A stretch of DNA of 11,865 nt from CAYLXN01 sp964388235 (GCA_964388235.1 CAYLXN010000020.1:1-11865); one strand, 5' to 3'. Positions 1-8,486 are shown, numbered from the stretch's first letter. Notes: generated by a model not told the origin, from the sequence alone. Numbers and translations are program-made.

Positions 1-1437
1 GAAATAGGTTGCGGTTGTTTGAGGTGAGTAGCGGTTGACAAAATTACGAGTTCCATCAGCACACGCTCGGTGATCTCTGGCGCCTTTACTGATATCGGTG
101 GATAAATTAGCAGTCGTTCTCAATTCGATTCGCTTACCCTTCAAGGTATTGGTTAGTTTAATTAACTCATTAGTCACTTGACTACTGGTCAGAGCTTGAT
201 CGCTGTATTGATATTCGATAACATGATTGGAGCTGAAGCCAAGTCTGTTAATGACATCCTTGGTTTCTCGAGTTCTGGCGTCTGAAAATTGATTGACCGT
301 TAAGGGTCTTTTTCTGTCTAGTACTAGTAATTTATTTACTCTGTCACGGGCGACGCTTTTGTTGCCCCGAGTCATTTGCATCAGCAAAACTTTCTTACGA
401 GCATTGGTGTCGCGAACTAACTGTAAGCCCATGGCTAGCGCTTCGTCGTCTTGGTGAGGATTGACGTAAATCGCCACTGTATCGCCGTCATTGAGATTGG
501 CAAGCCACGGATAGGCAGTTTCGTTTTTAATCGACCCACCAACGATCAAAGTTCGCTGGGTGAAAATGTCAGTTGGCAAATCAAAGATAGAATTTTTAAC
601 TAAAACTATATTGCTTCCGTTTTGTGCCAACGACAGGCTTCCAATTACATCGGCAGCCGTCTCGCCTGTTGCGATGATAGCTTTTGTTCTGCCACTAAAC
701 AATTTTCGGTGCGTATTCCAAGATAATTGATATCGATCAGCGCCCGAAATTCTGGTTGAACGAGCTATTTTATCAAGTTTTGAGCTTAAAGAACTGGTGT
801 TGCCAAGTATAATTGCTTGACGGTAGCGATAGTTTTTTAAAGCCTGAGTGGCGACTGTACCAGCCGAGTCGCTGAGAATTATTGGGATATTTTTTTGGTA
901 AGCGTAAGCTGCTCCAGCTAAAGCATCGGTTTCAGATTGACCATTGACAATCATCACTTGGTCGACAGCCTTAGTACTGTTTCCAAAAACATAATCGTTG
1001 ATTTTTTGATTGGTTTGATAGCGATTTCGACCATCAAATCGAATTACTGTCAAGCCTCTGTTTCTTAAATTAGCTTGAATCTGACTGGAAACCACCGATG
1101 TTCCACCAACAATAAAAACTTTTTTGGCACCGAGACGGTTGATTTCTTGCAAATTTCTTGAGTCAAGCGTCGTTGGCCTGCTGAGCAAGATAGGAGCATT
1201 TTCTTTTTTGGCCAAGCTTATAGCGCTAATCAAATCCGCGCTGGTCCAGCCGTTGACCAGAACGACTTTAGACGTTCTACCAGCAGAAAAAGTTCTTTGA
1301 GAAGCTTTGATTGCGGTTTCGATCCGATCAGACCCAGCTATTTTGGGGGTGACAGTAGCTGCTGCCGCTGAATTAAAGTTAAAAATTAGGTTGCTAATGA
1401 TCATAGCCGTTAATGAAAATATTAAAAATCGTTTCAT
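1..1437 (-). CDS. Secreted cell-wall-binding repeat (cwb2) protein with C-terminal PIG-L/LmbE-type deacetylase domain, partial
   Basis: The frame is open for all 479 codons from the ATG at 1437 to the window edge, so the C-terminus is missing. Residues 1-27 form a signal peptide: MKRF, a hydrophobic stretch, then a run of alanines before Thr28. Three cell-wall-binding repeat 2 units (PF04122) follow, marked by GSDRIE (residue 35), FDGRNRY (about 134) and SGADRY (about 231), each with the usual VLVNG/ILLS/VGG strands. From about residue 320 the fold changes to a GlcNAc-PI de-N-acetylase/LmbE-like domain. It has the metal motif PHQDDEAL from residue 331, an ARTRETKDVINRLG segment and a DHRAC segment that supplies a further His. 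By family knowledge, cwb2 repeats tether proteins to the envelope and PIG-L enzymes remove N-acetyl groups from amino sugars. I infer a surface enzyme acting on cell-wall or glycolipid sugars. A good Shine-Dalgarno (GGAAGG, 4 nt before ATG) fixes the start. Confidence 0.85.
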   Translation of the reverse strand, partial: MKRFLIFSLTAMIISNLIFNFNSAAAATVTPKIAGSDRIETAIKASQRTFSAGRTSKVVLVNGWTSADLISAISLAKKENAPILLSRPTTLDSRNLQEINRLGAKKVFIVGGTSVVSSQIQANLRNRGLTVIRFDGRNRYQTNQKINDYVFGNSTKAVDQVMIVNGQSETDALAGAAYAYQKNIPIILSDSAGTVATQALKNYRYRQAIILGNTSSLSSKLDKIARSTRISGADRYQLSWNTHRKLFSGRTKAIIATGETAADVIGSLSLAQNGSNIVLVKNSIFDLPTDIFTQRTLIVGGSIKNETAYPWLANLNDGDTVAIYVNPHQDDEALAMGLQLVRDTNARKKVLLMQMTRGNKSVARDRVNKLLVLDRKRPLTVNQFSDARTRETKDVINRLGFSSNHVIEYQYSDQALTSSQVTNELIKLTNTLKGKRIELRTTANLSTDISKGARDHRACADGTRNFVNRYSPQTTATYF

Positions 1438-1479
1438 ATTGCCTTCCTTTTTCGTTTGTCTTAAACGTTGACTATTCTA

Positions 1480-1507
1480 ACTATACCATTTATTAGTAGA
1501 AAGTCAA
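1480..1507 (-). promoter_or_regulatory. Promoter of the cwb2/PIG-L gene
   Basis: On the minus strand, TTGACT (1507-1502) is followed after 16 nt by TATAGT (1485-1480), which is preceded by TGG as an extended -10. The predicted transcript starts near 1473 and has a leader of about 35 nt with a GGAAGG ribosome site. The match to a sigma-70-type promoter is good, but it is sequence-based only. Confidence 0.6.
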
Positions 1508-1534
1508 GTACTAGCATTAAAAAAACTTAGGGTA

Positions 1535-1540
1535 TATAAT
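1535..1540 (+). promoter_or_regulatory. -10 box for the 1569 gene
   Basis: TATAAT lies 28 nt before the ATG at 1569. A ribosome site, AGAAAGGAAA, sits between them. No convincing -35 box is seen 16-18 nt upstream. A second TTGACT on the plus strand (1468-1473) faces only a poor -10 (TATTAG, 1491-1496). Initiation near 1547 would give a leader of about 22 nt. Confidence 0.45.
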
Positions 1541-1568
1541 TAGCTTAAACAAATTAGAAAGGAAACTT

Positions 1569-2486
1569 ATGCAGACAAAAAAGTTGATTTTAATTGCCGC
1601 TATTTCAATTTTGGTTGGCGGTGGGCTTGGTTTTGGGACTAATTATTTGATTAATTCATCAAAGAATGATCGAAGTTCGGCTAGCCAGGAGGAGCAAAAA
1701 TCTACAAATAACGACTCGACTAGCGAATCAGAGCAGGCTGTAGGTAATAAAGTTGATAATTCAGAGTCACTAAAATTAGTTAAAGGTTTATATCATGAGC
1801 TTAATTTAGGATACCCATTTGTTGGTGATTTTTATTCGGGAGCTCATAAAGTTGCCGATAACAGTCACTATATCAACGTTGATGGTTTTGGTTTGGTACA
1901 TCGAGATGACAGGGCGGCGGCCGAAGCTCGAGCTGACTTGAATAAAATAGTAGCAAATCTAAAAACCAAGGATTTTAAGCAAATCGAGAAAATCGGTGCT
2001 GACACTGATGGACAAAACGTATTTTATGCTTTTAAAAACGACAAAATTGCCTGCTCGGTTGTAGGTGATTTTCTTACCAGCGACGATCAGGGTCCAAGGG
2101 GGCGGATCGGTGTGGGTTGTGCTGATTTAGATTTTTTAAAGCGAGCCGAGTCTTTTCAAGAGCCACTTTGGGCAGCTTACGGAAGATATGCTGAGAAAAA
2201 AGGCATTCCAACAGATGATAGGAGTTTAGTAGTTCTTAGATTTAGTTTAGACCAAGTAAAACCAAGCAGGGCTGAAGGATATAAGCTAGCTTGGGCTAAC
2301 TCTTATAGTTTTATGGGTGTTGGTGGTTTTGGTATCACTTTCTACCAAAGACCAGATCAGAGCTGGGAAGTGGCCTTTTCTGGTCAGCAAATGGGGCCAT
2401 GTAGTGATTTTACAGAGGAGGCAAAAAAAGCGCTTAATGGTAGTGGTGAGCGTTGTTTCTCTGGCGAACAAGAGGTTGAGATTTAG
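1569..2486 (+). CDS. Membrane-anchored extracytoplasmic protein of unknown function, four cysteines
   Basis: I do not recognise a family. The 305-residue product begins MQTKK, then has one hydrophobic segment (about residues 6-27) with no lipobox Cys. This suggests an uncleaved N-terminal anchor or signal sequence. Residues 30-66 are a low-complexity Ser/Asn/Glu/Gln linker. The rest (about 67-305) looks like one globular domain outside the membrane. Its only cysteines are Cys162, Cys184, Cys278 and Cys296, an even number consistent with two disulfides. The start is supported by AGAAAGGAAA just upstream. The stop is 6 nt before the ATPase start, so the two are probably co-transcribed. Whether it works with the pump is unknown. 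Confidence 0.75.
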   Translation: MQTKKLILIAAISILVGGGLGFGTNYLINSSKNDRSSASQEEQKSTNNDSTSESEQAVGNKVDNSESLKLVKGLYHELNLGYPFVGDFYSGAHKVADNSHYINVDGFGLVHRDDRAAAEARADLNKIVANLKTKDFKQIEKIGADTDGQNVFYAFKNDKIACSVVGDFLTSDDQGPRGRIGVGCADLDFLKRAESFQEPLWAAYGRYAEKKGIPTDDRSLVVLRFSLDQVKPSRAEGYKLAWANSYSFMGVGGFGITFYQRPDQSWEVAFSGQQMGPCSDFTEEAKKALNGSGERCFSGEQEVEI

Positions 2487-2492
2487 ATTTTC

Positions 2493-5132
2493 ATGGCAGA
2501 ATCTCAGGATAATTACCACTCACTAGAAACTCAAGCAGTCTTGGATCAGCTGGCGACGACTGAGCGTGGACTAACTGCGGCTGAGGCTGAAAATCGATTA
2601 GCGCGAGATGGTAAAAATGAATTACCGCAAGCTAAAAAAGCTAATTTGCTGAAAATTTTTCTTGAACAGCTTAAAGATCCGATTGAATTATTGTTGATTG
2701 CGACGATTGGCTTTTCGTTATTAATTCATGAATATTTTGATGCGATTGCGATTGCTGTGATTGTGATGATTGATTTGGTAATCGGCACGGTTGAGGAGTA
2801 TCGGGCGCAGAAAAATGCTGAAGCTTTGGCGAATATGGTCAAGAGCCGAGCTATCGTCTGGCGAGATGGTCGCGAACTGGAAATTGATTCGAGTCAGTTG
2901 GTGGTTGGCGATGTTGTTGAGTTGGAGTCAGGCGTCAAAGTGGCGGCCGATGTGCGACTGATCGAATGCTACAATTTGCAGATTGACGAGTCACCGCTGA
3001 CGGGTGAGAGCGTGGCGGAAAGCAAAGTCAGTCAGGCGATTGAGGCTGGTACGCCTCTAGCCGATCGAGTCAATATGGCTTATGCGGGAACTACCGTGTT
3101 GACTGGGCGGGGTCGTGGTGTCGTGGTGGCGACGGCGGTGCGGACTGAGATCGGCAAAATTGCCGATAAGGTCATCAACGCTGAGCAGGCTAAATCGCCG
3201 CTGACGATCAGGATGGCTAAATTTTCGCGGCAAATTGCGGTGTTCGTGCTGATTGTCGCTTTGATAATTGCGGCGGTACTAGTCAGCAGAGGTTATGCTT
3301 ATAGTGATATATTTATGTCAGTAATTGCCCTGTCGGTTTCGGCGATGCCTGAGGGTTTGCCGCTAGCTTTGACGATGGTTTTATCGGTTGCTAGCAACCG
3401 CATGTCGAAGAAAAATGTAATTGTTAAAAATCTTAATTCAGTCGAGAGTTTAGGTAGTTGTACAGTGATAGCCAGCGACAAGACAGGCACTTTGACAGTT
3501 AATGAGCAGACGGCGAAGAAGATTATTTTGCCAGACGGGACTGAATTTGAAGTTTCGGGAACCGGCTACAATGGCAACGGCGAAATAACGGGCGTTGGTG
3601 ATATTGAGCAGGCGAAATTAATTGCTAAATTAGGCATGATCAATAACGAAGCTCAACTGACTGAAGATGGTGGTAAATGGTCACATCTGGGTGATTCCAT
3701 TGATGTGGCTTTTTTGGCACTGGCGGCGAAAGCTAGCGTTGATTTAGGTGGCACTAAAATTGTTGGTCGCATTCCTTATGAATCGGAAAAGAAATTTTCG
3801 GCGGTTTTTTATCAAAAAAATGATCAGACTTTTTGTACGATCAAAGGTTCGTTGGAGACGATTCTTGAAATGTCAAAAGCTGACAATCCAGACAAAATTT
3901 ATGAGCAAAATGATCAATTAGCGCTGGCTGGTTTGCGGGTGATTGCGCTAGCTTACGGCCAAGTTGATAATTTTCAAGCTAAAGAGAATTATGCAGCTAG
4001 TGATATATCAGGCTTGGATTTTGCGGGTTTGGTTGGCTTCATTGATCCAGTGCGTAACGACGCGATTGAGTCAATTCGAGATTGTCAAACCGCTGGCATT
4101 AAAGTGGCGATGATCACTGGCGATCATCCGAAAACAGCGCTGGTTATTGCGCAGGAATTGAAGTTAGCAGATAGCTCCGATCAAGTGGCGACTGGCGATG
4201 ATGTTCAGGCGGCATTGACTAAGGGCGAAGCGAGCTTTGATCAATTTGTGGCTAGTAAGCGAGTTTTTGCGCGGGTGACACCACTTGAAAAGCTAGAAAT
4301 CGTCAATTCTTATCGCCGTCAAGGTGAATTTATCGCCGTAACTGGCGATGGTGTTAATGACGCGCCCGCTATCAAAAGCGCCAATCTTGGCGTAGCGATG
4401 GGCAGTGGCACTGATGTGGCTCGTGAGGCGGCATCGATGATAATTGTCGATGATAAATTTACGTCGATCGTTCATGGTATTCGTGAGGGGCGGACGGCCT
4501 ACAGCAATATTCGCAAAGTTAGTTTTATGTTGCTGACTTGTGGTGTGGCCGAGGTTTTGTTCTTTGTTTTAGCAATTGCACTAGGCATGGAGCCACCGCT
4601 GGTGGCGATCCAGTTGCTCTGGCTTAACGTCGTAACCGATGGCTTGCAAGATATCGCGCTGTCATTTGAAAAAGCCGAGGATGGGATCATGGATCAGCCG
4701 CCACGACCCGCCAATGAGACTTTATTTAATCGTGAGTTGATTATCGAAGTGGCGGTGGCTGGTTTGGGTATGGGGCTATTAGTGTTTGGCGTCTGGGTTT
4801 ATTTGATTGATCATTTGGGGGTCGAGCTTCATTTGGCGCGGGCTTATATCATGACGCTGATGGTCTTCCTGCAAAATATGCATGTTCTCAACGCTCGCAG
4901 CGAGACTAAATCGATCTTTTCGATTCCGCTATTGCGCAATCCATGGATATTTTTCTCGATTGCCAGCGCGATCATTCTCCAAATTATTGTAATTGAAGTA
5001 CCAATTTTCAACCAATTCCTCAAGACGGATAGCTTGCCATGGTTGGATATTGTTTGGCTGTTTGTCGCTTCGTTGTCGATCGTGGTGGTTGTCGAAATTT
5101 TCAAAATCTTCAAGCGCCGTGGTCTAAAATAG
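2493..5132 (+). CDS. P-type Ca2+-transporting ATPase (P2A-like cation pump)
   Basis: This is a full-length P-type ATPase of 879 residues. The order is an N-terminal cation-ATPase domain, TM1-2, the actuator loop with TGES (170-173), TM3-4 with PEGLP (286-290), the phosphorylation motif DKTGTLT with Asp329, the nucleotide-binding domain, TGDGVNDAPA (617-626), and a C-terminal domain with about six TM helices. Compared with SERCA, Glu287 matches the site-II Glu of TM4. Glu687 in TM5, and Asn712, Thr715 and Asp716 in NVVTDG of TM6, are also kept. The TM5 Asn of site I is Gly684, so one Ca2+ site is probably absent and a single ion per cycle is likely, as in many bacterial relatives. Its role is inferred to be export of Ca2+ (possibly Mn2+) from the cytoplasm. 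It starts 6 nt after the upstream gene and has only a weak Shine-Dalgarno, which suggests translational coupling. Confidence 0.92.
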   Translation: MAESQDNYHSLETQAVLDQLATTERGLTAAEAENRLARDGKNELPQAKKANLLKIFLEQLKDPIELLLIATIGFSLLIHEYFDAIAIAVIVMIDLVIGTVEEYRAQKNAEALANMVKSRAIVWRDGRELEIDSSQLVVGDVVELESGVKVAADVRLIECYNLQIDESPLTGESVAESKVSQAIEAGTPLADRVNMAYAGTTVLTGRGRGVVVATAVRTEIGKIADKVINAEQAKSPLTIRMAKFSRQIAVFVLIVALIIAAVLVSRGYAYSDIFMSVIALSVSAMPEGLPLALTMVLSVASNRMSKKNVIVKNLNSVESLGSCTVIASDKTGTLTVNEQTAKKIILPDGTEFEVSGTGYNGNGEITGVGDIEQAKLIAKLGMINNEAQLTEDGGKWSHLGDSIDVAFLALAAKASVDLGGTKIVGRIPYESEKKFSAVFYQKNDQTFCTIKGSLETILEMSKADNPDKIYEQNDQLALAGLRVIALAYGQVDNFQAKENYAASDISGLDFAGLVGFIDPVRNDAIESIRDCQTAGIKVAMITGDHPKTALVIAQELKLADSSDQVATGDDVQAALTKGEASFDQFVASKRVFARVTPLEKLEIVNSYRRQGEFIAVTGDGVNDAPAIKSANLGVAMGSGTDVAREAASMIIVDDKFTSIVHGIREGRTAYSNIRKVSFMLLTCGVAEVLFFVLAIALGMEPPLVAIQLLWLNVVTDGLQDIALSFEKAEDGIMDQPPRPANETLFNRELIIEVAVAGLGMGLLVFGVWVYLIDHLGVELHLARAYIMTLMVFLQNMHVLNARSETKSIFSIPLLRNPWIFFSIASAIILQIIVIEVPIFNQFLKTDSLPWLDIVWLFVASLSIVVVVEIFKIFKRRGLK

Positions 5133-5141
5133 CCAAACAAA

Positions 5142-5162
5142 AATCCGCCTAGTTGGCGGATT
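5142..5162 (-). terminator. Hairpin terminator between convergent genes
   Basis: The arms AATCCGCC (5142-5149) and GGCGGATT (5155-5162) pair perfectly around a 5-nt loop. Read on the minus strand, the hairpin is followed by TTTTTG and more T's, as expected for a rho-independent terminator of the minus-strand genes ending at 5170. On the plus strand there is no T-tract after the hairpin. It may still shield the ATPase transcript's 3' end, but a plus-strand terminator is less certain. Confidence 0.75.
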
Positions 5163-5169
5163 AGGTGGG

Positions 5170-5763
5170 TTAGGTTAACAATCTGTATTTTAGCCAGTTT
5201 TTGAAACCAAGTTTCTCATTCTGGCTTTCTGGTTGGTAATCTCGGAAGAAAATCAGCTCAGTATCAAGCTCTATGCCGTAATGGCCGTGTAGAACTTGAT
5301 TTTTGTTAAAATTACCTACGAATTTCTTTTCTTCCCAGGTGTATACATGAACTACACTTTTTTCGTAGTCAATTTCCACCTGATTGTTGGTTTCACTTAA
5401 GTCCAGAAAAACTAAAACCATTTTTTTTAGAGATATCGTCTTATTCTTGCGTCTTTCTAGCAAGCGATTATATCTCTTTAAGCAACTAATATATTTTTTA
5501 GTTGCTGAACCGATTTTGTTTATTACGTGTTCGGTTCTTCTTTGCCTCTCTAGCAGTTTTCTAACCGCTATTTCGTTGTGATGGCAAAGATCAACGTAAA
5601 AATTGTTCAGCAAAGGCTTTGCTGCATTATCAATTCTTACGCTTTTCAAAATAGACTCTAAGTTATACGTCTCCTCTTCTAGATATTTAATTTCCCTGAA
5701 GATTCTTTTGACCTCTGTCAATTGCCTCCTTTTGCTTAATTGTACGAATCTTTCGATTTTCAT
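5170..5763 (-). CDS. Hypothetical basic helical protein
   Basis: I do not recognise this 197-residue protein. The start MKIERFVQLSKRRQ at 5763 is preferred over an upstream Met at 5820 because AAAGGAGG lies 6-7 nt before it. Residues 1 to about 115 are rich in Lys, Arg and Glu with heptad-like hydrophobics, so a helical or coiled-coil bundle is likely. The C-terminal third (about 120-197) alternates hydrophobic and charged residues (VEIDYEKSVVHVYTWEEK) and probably forms a small beta domain. No signal peptide or membrane segment is seen. It is very AT-rich compared with typA. It is the last gene before the terminator at 5142-5162 and follows the PF06541 gene by about 100 nt. Confidence 0.7.
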   Translation of the reverse strand: MKIERFVQLSKRRQLTEVKRIFREIKYLEEETYNLESILKSVRIDNAAKPLLNNFYVDLCHHNEIAVRKLLERQRRTEHVINKIGSATKKYISCLKRYNRLLERRKNKTISLKKMVLVFLDLSETNNQVEIDYEKSVVHVYTWEEKKFVGNFNKNQVLHGHYGIELDTELIFFRDYQPESQNEKLGFKNWLKYRLLT

Positions 5764-5809
5764 AAAACCCCTCCTTTTTTGTTTTGTAAATGTTCTACCC
5801 AAAGCCAAT

Positions 5810-5815
5810 TCTATA
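5810..5815 (-). promoter_or_regulatory. Possible -10 box for the 5763 gene
   Basis: On the minus strand TATAGA, preceded by TGAT, lies about 47 nt before the ATG at 5763. An upstream TTGCTC is a poor -35 at sub-optimal spacing. The gap of about 100 nt to the preceding gene makes a separate promoter plausible, but this is weak. Confidence 0.25.
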
Positions 5816-5865
5816 ATCATTCTGGCATTTGAGCAAGCTTGAACGTTTTGCTAATTAAATAAAGT

Positions 5866-6591
5866 CTAGTCGGTTTTTGATTTGTCTTTTACGACACGGA
5901 ACAGTAGCCGTCGAGTGTTGTTGTTGAGTTTAGTGATGCGCCCAATTAAGGCCTCGGGAATGTTTTGTAGATTGTCAACCATCTCGTGGGCTTCTTCAGC
6001 AAATTTAGCATCGACAGCTTTACGGATATTTTTAAGTTCGGACCTTAATTCAGGGTATTCTTGCTGAATCTTTTTAATTTTGCCAAGAGAAATAAGTGTG
6101 GCTATCAGGTCGACTATCAGCGCAGCAAGCAAAATTACTCCAGTGATAATTATGATCGTTGGGTGAATCTTAGCGATTAAATTGTTAAGCACTGGTTGGA
6201 TAAAAACAATTACTCCCAGAACCCCCAAGCCAAATAAAATGATATTTTCTAGACTTATCCGGCCATGAAGATTGAATCGAGATGAGCTATAGTCCCAGAG
6301 TTTTAGATTGAAGCTTTTTTCGATAATTAAGTGAGTAAAATATTCAATAATAGTCGAAACTAGGGCACCAACTGAGAAGATGATTAGCGGTGAATTGAAA
6401 TTGCCAACTTCGCTTATAATTAGAGAGGCTAAGGCTCCGAAGCCATAAATTGGCAAAAATGGGCCATACAAAAAACCTCGGTTGTAGAATCGATTGTAAT
6501 AAGTTATAAAAACAAAAATTACCTCTACTAGCCAACCAAGAAACGAATAAATAGTAAAAATAATGATGTAATGGAAGAAGTTTTCAAGCAT
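5866..6591 (-). CDS. PF06541-type (putative CmpB-like ABC-transporter) integral membrane protein
   Basis: This 241-residue protein has about five hydrophobic segments (roughly residues 6-30, 42-61, 67-90, 113-133 and 143-169). A cytoplasmic helical tail (about 171-241) rich in charged residues follows. The conserved signature of the family named 'putative ABC-transporter type IV' (PF06541) is clear: YSFLGWLVEV at 15-24, NRGFLYGPFLPIYGFGAL at 37-54, IIEYFTHLIIEKSF at 81-94, WDYS at 99-102 and NLHGRISLENIILFG at 107-121. The function of this family is not established, and no ATPase partner is nearby, so 'transporter' is only a label. It lies 27 nt downstream of typA and may be co-transcribed with it. 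No Shine-Dalgarno precedes the ATG. Instead TATAAT ends 7 nt before it. Confidence 0.8.
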   Translation of the reverse strand: MLENFFHYIIIFTIYSFLGWLVEVIFVFITYYNRFYNRGFLYGPFLPIYGFGALASLIISEVGNFNSPLIIFSVGALVSTIIEYFTHLIIEKSFNLKLWDYSSSRFNLHGRISLENIILFGLGVLGVIVFIQPVLNNLIAKIHPTIIIITGVILLAALIVDLIATLISLGKIKKIQQEYPELRSELKNIRKAVDAKFAEEAHEMVDNLQNIPEALIGRITKLNNNTRRLLFRVVKDKSKTD

Positions 6592-6598
6592 GTTAATA

Positions 6599-6604
6599 AT
6601 TATA
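6599..6604 (-). promoter_or_regulatory. Possible -10 box giving a leaderless transcript
   Basis: A perfect TATAAT on the minus strand ends 7 nt before the ATG at 6591. Initiation at the usual distance would place the transcript start at or next to the start codon. No Shine-Dalgarno is present and no good -35 box is seen, so a chance match in AT-rich spacer is possible. Confidence 0.3.
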
Positions 6605-6618
6605 ACATTAAATTAAAA

Positions 6619-8451
6619 TTACTGAGTCTTTTTCTGAGCGCGTTTACGCTGGTGAGGGTCGAGGAATTTTTTACGCAGGCGGAGATTTTTGGGTGTGACT
6701 TCGAGTAAATCGTCGTCGTTCAAAAAATCAATCGCTTGTTCAAGACTAAGAATTCGATGTGGTGTCAGCTGGACTGTACCGTCGGACGACTTGGAGCGCA
6801 TGTTAGTCAGGTGCTTGGCTTTACAGACGTTGATTTCCAAATCTTCGTAGCGACTATTTTGGCCAACGATCATCCCTTGATAGACTTCAGTTCCAGCGCC
6901 GATAAATAATTCACCGCGACTCTCAGCATTTTGGAGGGCGTAGGGCGTGGCGACGCCAGGCTCAAAAGCGATCAATGTGCCAGTGCGGGCTGAATCGAGT
7001 TTGCCAGCTAGCGGCTCGTAGCCGAGCGGCAAAGCGTTCATGATCGCCGTGCCTTTGGTTAAAGTTAGTAGCAAACTGCGTAAGCCGATCAAGGCGCGAG
7101 TGGTGATCTTGTAGACTAGACGTAGATTGCCGCTTGGTAGACTGTGTTGTTCGATTAATTCAGCTTGGCGACTGCCTAATTCTTGACTGACAGCGCCCAT
7201 AAATTCAGGTGCAATTTCGACGTAAAATTCTTCAACTGGTTCTTTGATCATGCCATTTTCAGTGATGGTAATCACTTCGGGGCGGCCGACTTCACATTCA
7301 TAACCTTCGCGGCGCATAGCTTCGATCAACACGCTCAAATGTAGTTCGCCACGACCAGAAATTACAAAGCCGATACCTTCGTCGCGGACCTTCAGACCAA
7401 CGTTGGTTTCGAGTTCACGTTCCAGTCGTTCGCCAATTTGGCGCGAAGTAGTAAATTCACCCTCACGGCCCTTCATCGGGCTGGTGTTGGGGCCGAGATA
7501 CATGCTGATCGTCGGCGGATCAATTTTGATGGCTGGTAGAGCTTCGGGTTTATCGATATCGGTTACAGTTTCACCGATATTGCTATCACTAATTCCAACT
7601 AGCGCCACAATTTCTCCAGCCTGAGCTGATTTGACTTCTTGTTTTTGCAGACCATGAAAGGTGAACAACTTGTCAATTTTGGTTTTGGTAATTTGGCCAT
7701 CGCGTTTAATTAAGGCCACTGGCCCGACTTTAGCTGCTCCACGATAGATTCGACCAATTGAATATTTACCCAGAAAATTATCATAATCCAAAGTTGCAAC
7801 TTGCATTTGGAAATCACCATCGACATCGACTGACGGTGCTGGGATTTGGTTAATAATGGCTTCAAAAATCGGGGTTAAATCAGCTGATTCGTCAGTCGAT
7901 GTCGGCTGCTCGATCCAAGCCTTGCCATCGCGGGCGATTGCGTAATAAACCGGATAGGAGAGTTGAGCTTCGGTAGTTGCTAGTTCCAAAAATAGATTTG
8001 ACAGCTCGTCTTCGACTCGATCGATATCGCGACCGGGTTTGTCGATTTTGTTGATAATCACAACTGGCGTCAAACCTAGTTCGAGCGCTTTTGACAGCAC
8101 AAATTTGGTTTGCGGCATCGGCCCTTCTTGAGCGTCGACCACTAGCAGCACGCCATCAGCCATGTTGAGCGTCCGCTCGACTTCGCTTGAAAAGTCAGCG
8201 TGACCGGGCGTGTCGATAATATTAATTTTATAATCTTGATAAAAAACGGCGGTATTTTTGGCGGTAATCGTAATTCCGCGTTCGGCTTCTTGGTCGCCCG
8301 AGTCCATAATCAAACTCTGTGCCATTTCCTGTTGGTTGGCGCGAAAAGTGTGCGATTGCTTCAGCAGGCCGTCGACTAGCGTCGTTTTGCCGTGGTCAAC
8401 GTGAGCGATAATCGCGATATTGCGGATTTTGTCGGGTGTGATTTGATTCAT
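6619..8451 (-). CDS. typA: Ribosome-associated translational GTPase TypA/BipA
   Basis: This is a translational GTPase of the EF-G superfamily, typical in length for TypA/BipA (610 residues from this start). The G1 motif AHVDHGKT is near residues 16-23. It is followed by the switch region with RGITI, DTPGHADF (G3) and NKIDKPGRD (G4), then the beta-barrel and EF-G-like domains III and V, and the BipA-specific C-terminal domain ending in a basic tail (RKKFLDPHQRKRAQKK). By family knowledge it binds the ribosome, assists large-subunit assembly and helps growth under stress or cold. I chose the ATG of MNQITPDKIRNIAII at 8451, because family members start just before this point and the promoter's predicted start near 8480 lies downstream of an in-frame GTG at 8496. 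The Shine-Dalgarno is weak. It lies in the middle of a minus-strand run of genes and has its own promoter. Confidence 0.95.
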   Translation of the reverse strand: MNQITPDKIRNIAIIAHVDHGKTTLVDGLLKQSHTFRANQQEMAQSLIMDSGDQEAERGITITAKNTAVFYQDYKINIIDTPGHADFSSEVERTLNMADGVLLVVDAQEGPMPQTKFVLSKALELGLTPVVIINKIDKPGRDIDRVEDELSNLFLELATTEAQLSYPVYYAIARDGKAWIEQPTSTDESADLTPIFEAIINQIPAPSVDVDGDFQMQVATLDYDNFLGKYSIGRIYRGAAKVGPVALIKRDGQITKTKIDKLFTFHGLQKQEVKSAQAGEIVALVGISDSNIGETVTDIDKPEALPAIKIDPPTISMYLGPNTSPMKGREGEFTTSRQIGERLERELETNVGLKVRDEGIGFVISGRGELHLSVLIEAMRREGYECEVGRPEVITITENGMIKEPVEEFYVEIAPEFMGAVSQELGSRQAELIEQHSLPSGNLRLVYKITTRALIGLRSLLLTLTKGTAIMNALPLGYEPLAGKLDSARTGTLIAFEPGVATPYALQNAESRGELFIGAGTEVYQGMIVGQNSRYEDLEINVCKAKHLTNMRSKSSDGTVQLTPHRILSLEQAIDFLNDDDLLEVTPKNLRLRKKFLDPHQRKRAQKKTQ

Positions 8452-8486
8452 AATTTTTACTGCTTCTAGATCAAGTGTGCTGGGTG

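Noticed and set aside
2317..2526. Overlapping plus-strand frame across the 1569 gene and ATPase start
   Set aside because: It lies in another frame inside two well-supported genes and has no ribosome site or recognisable protein features. The other short overlapping frames in the window were rejected for the same reason.
5764..5820. Upstream Met at 5820 for the unrecognised protein
   Set aside because: The internal ATG at 5763 has a strong AAAGGAGG. The extra 19 residues would be encoded across that ribosome site and a possible promoter.
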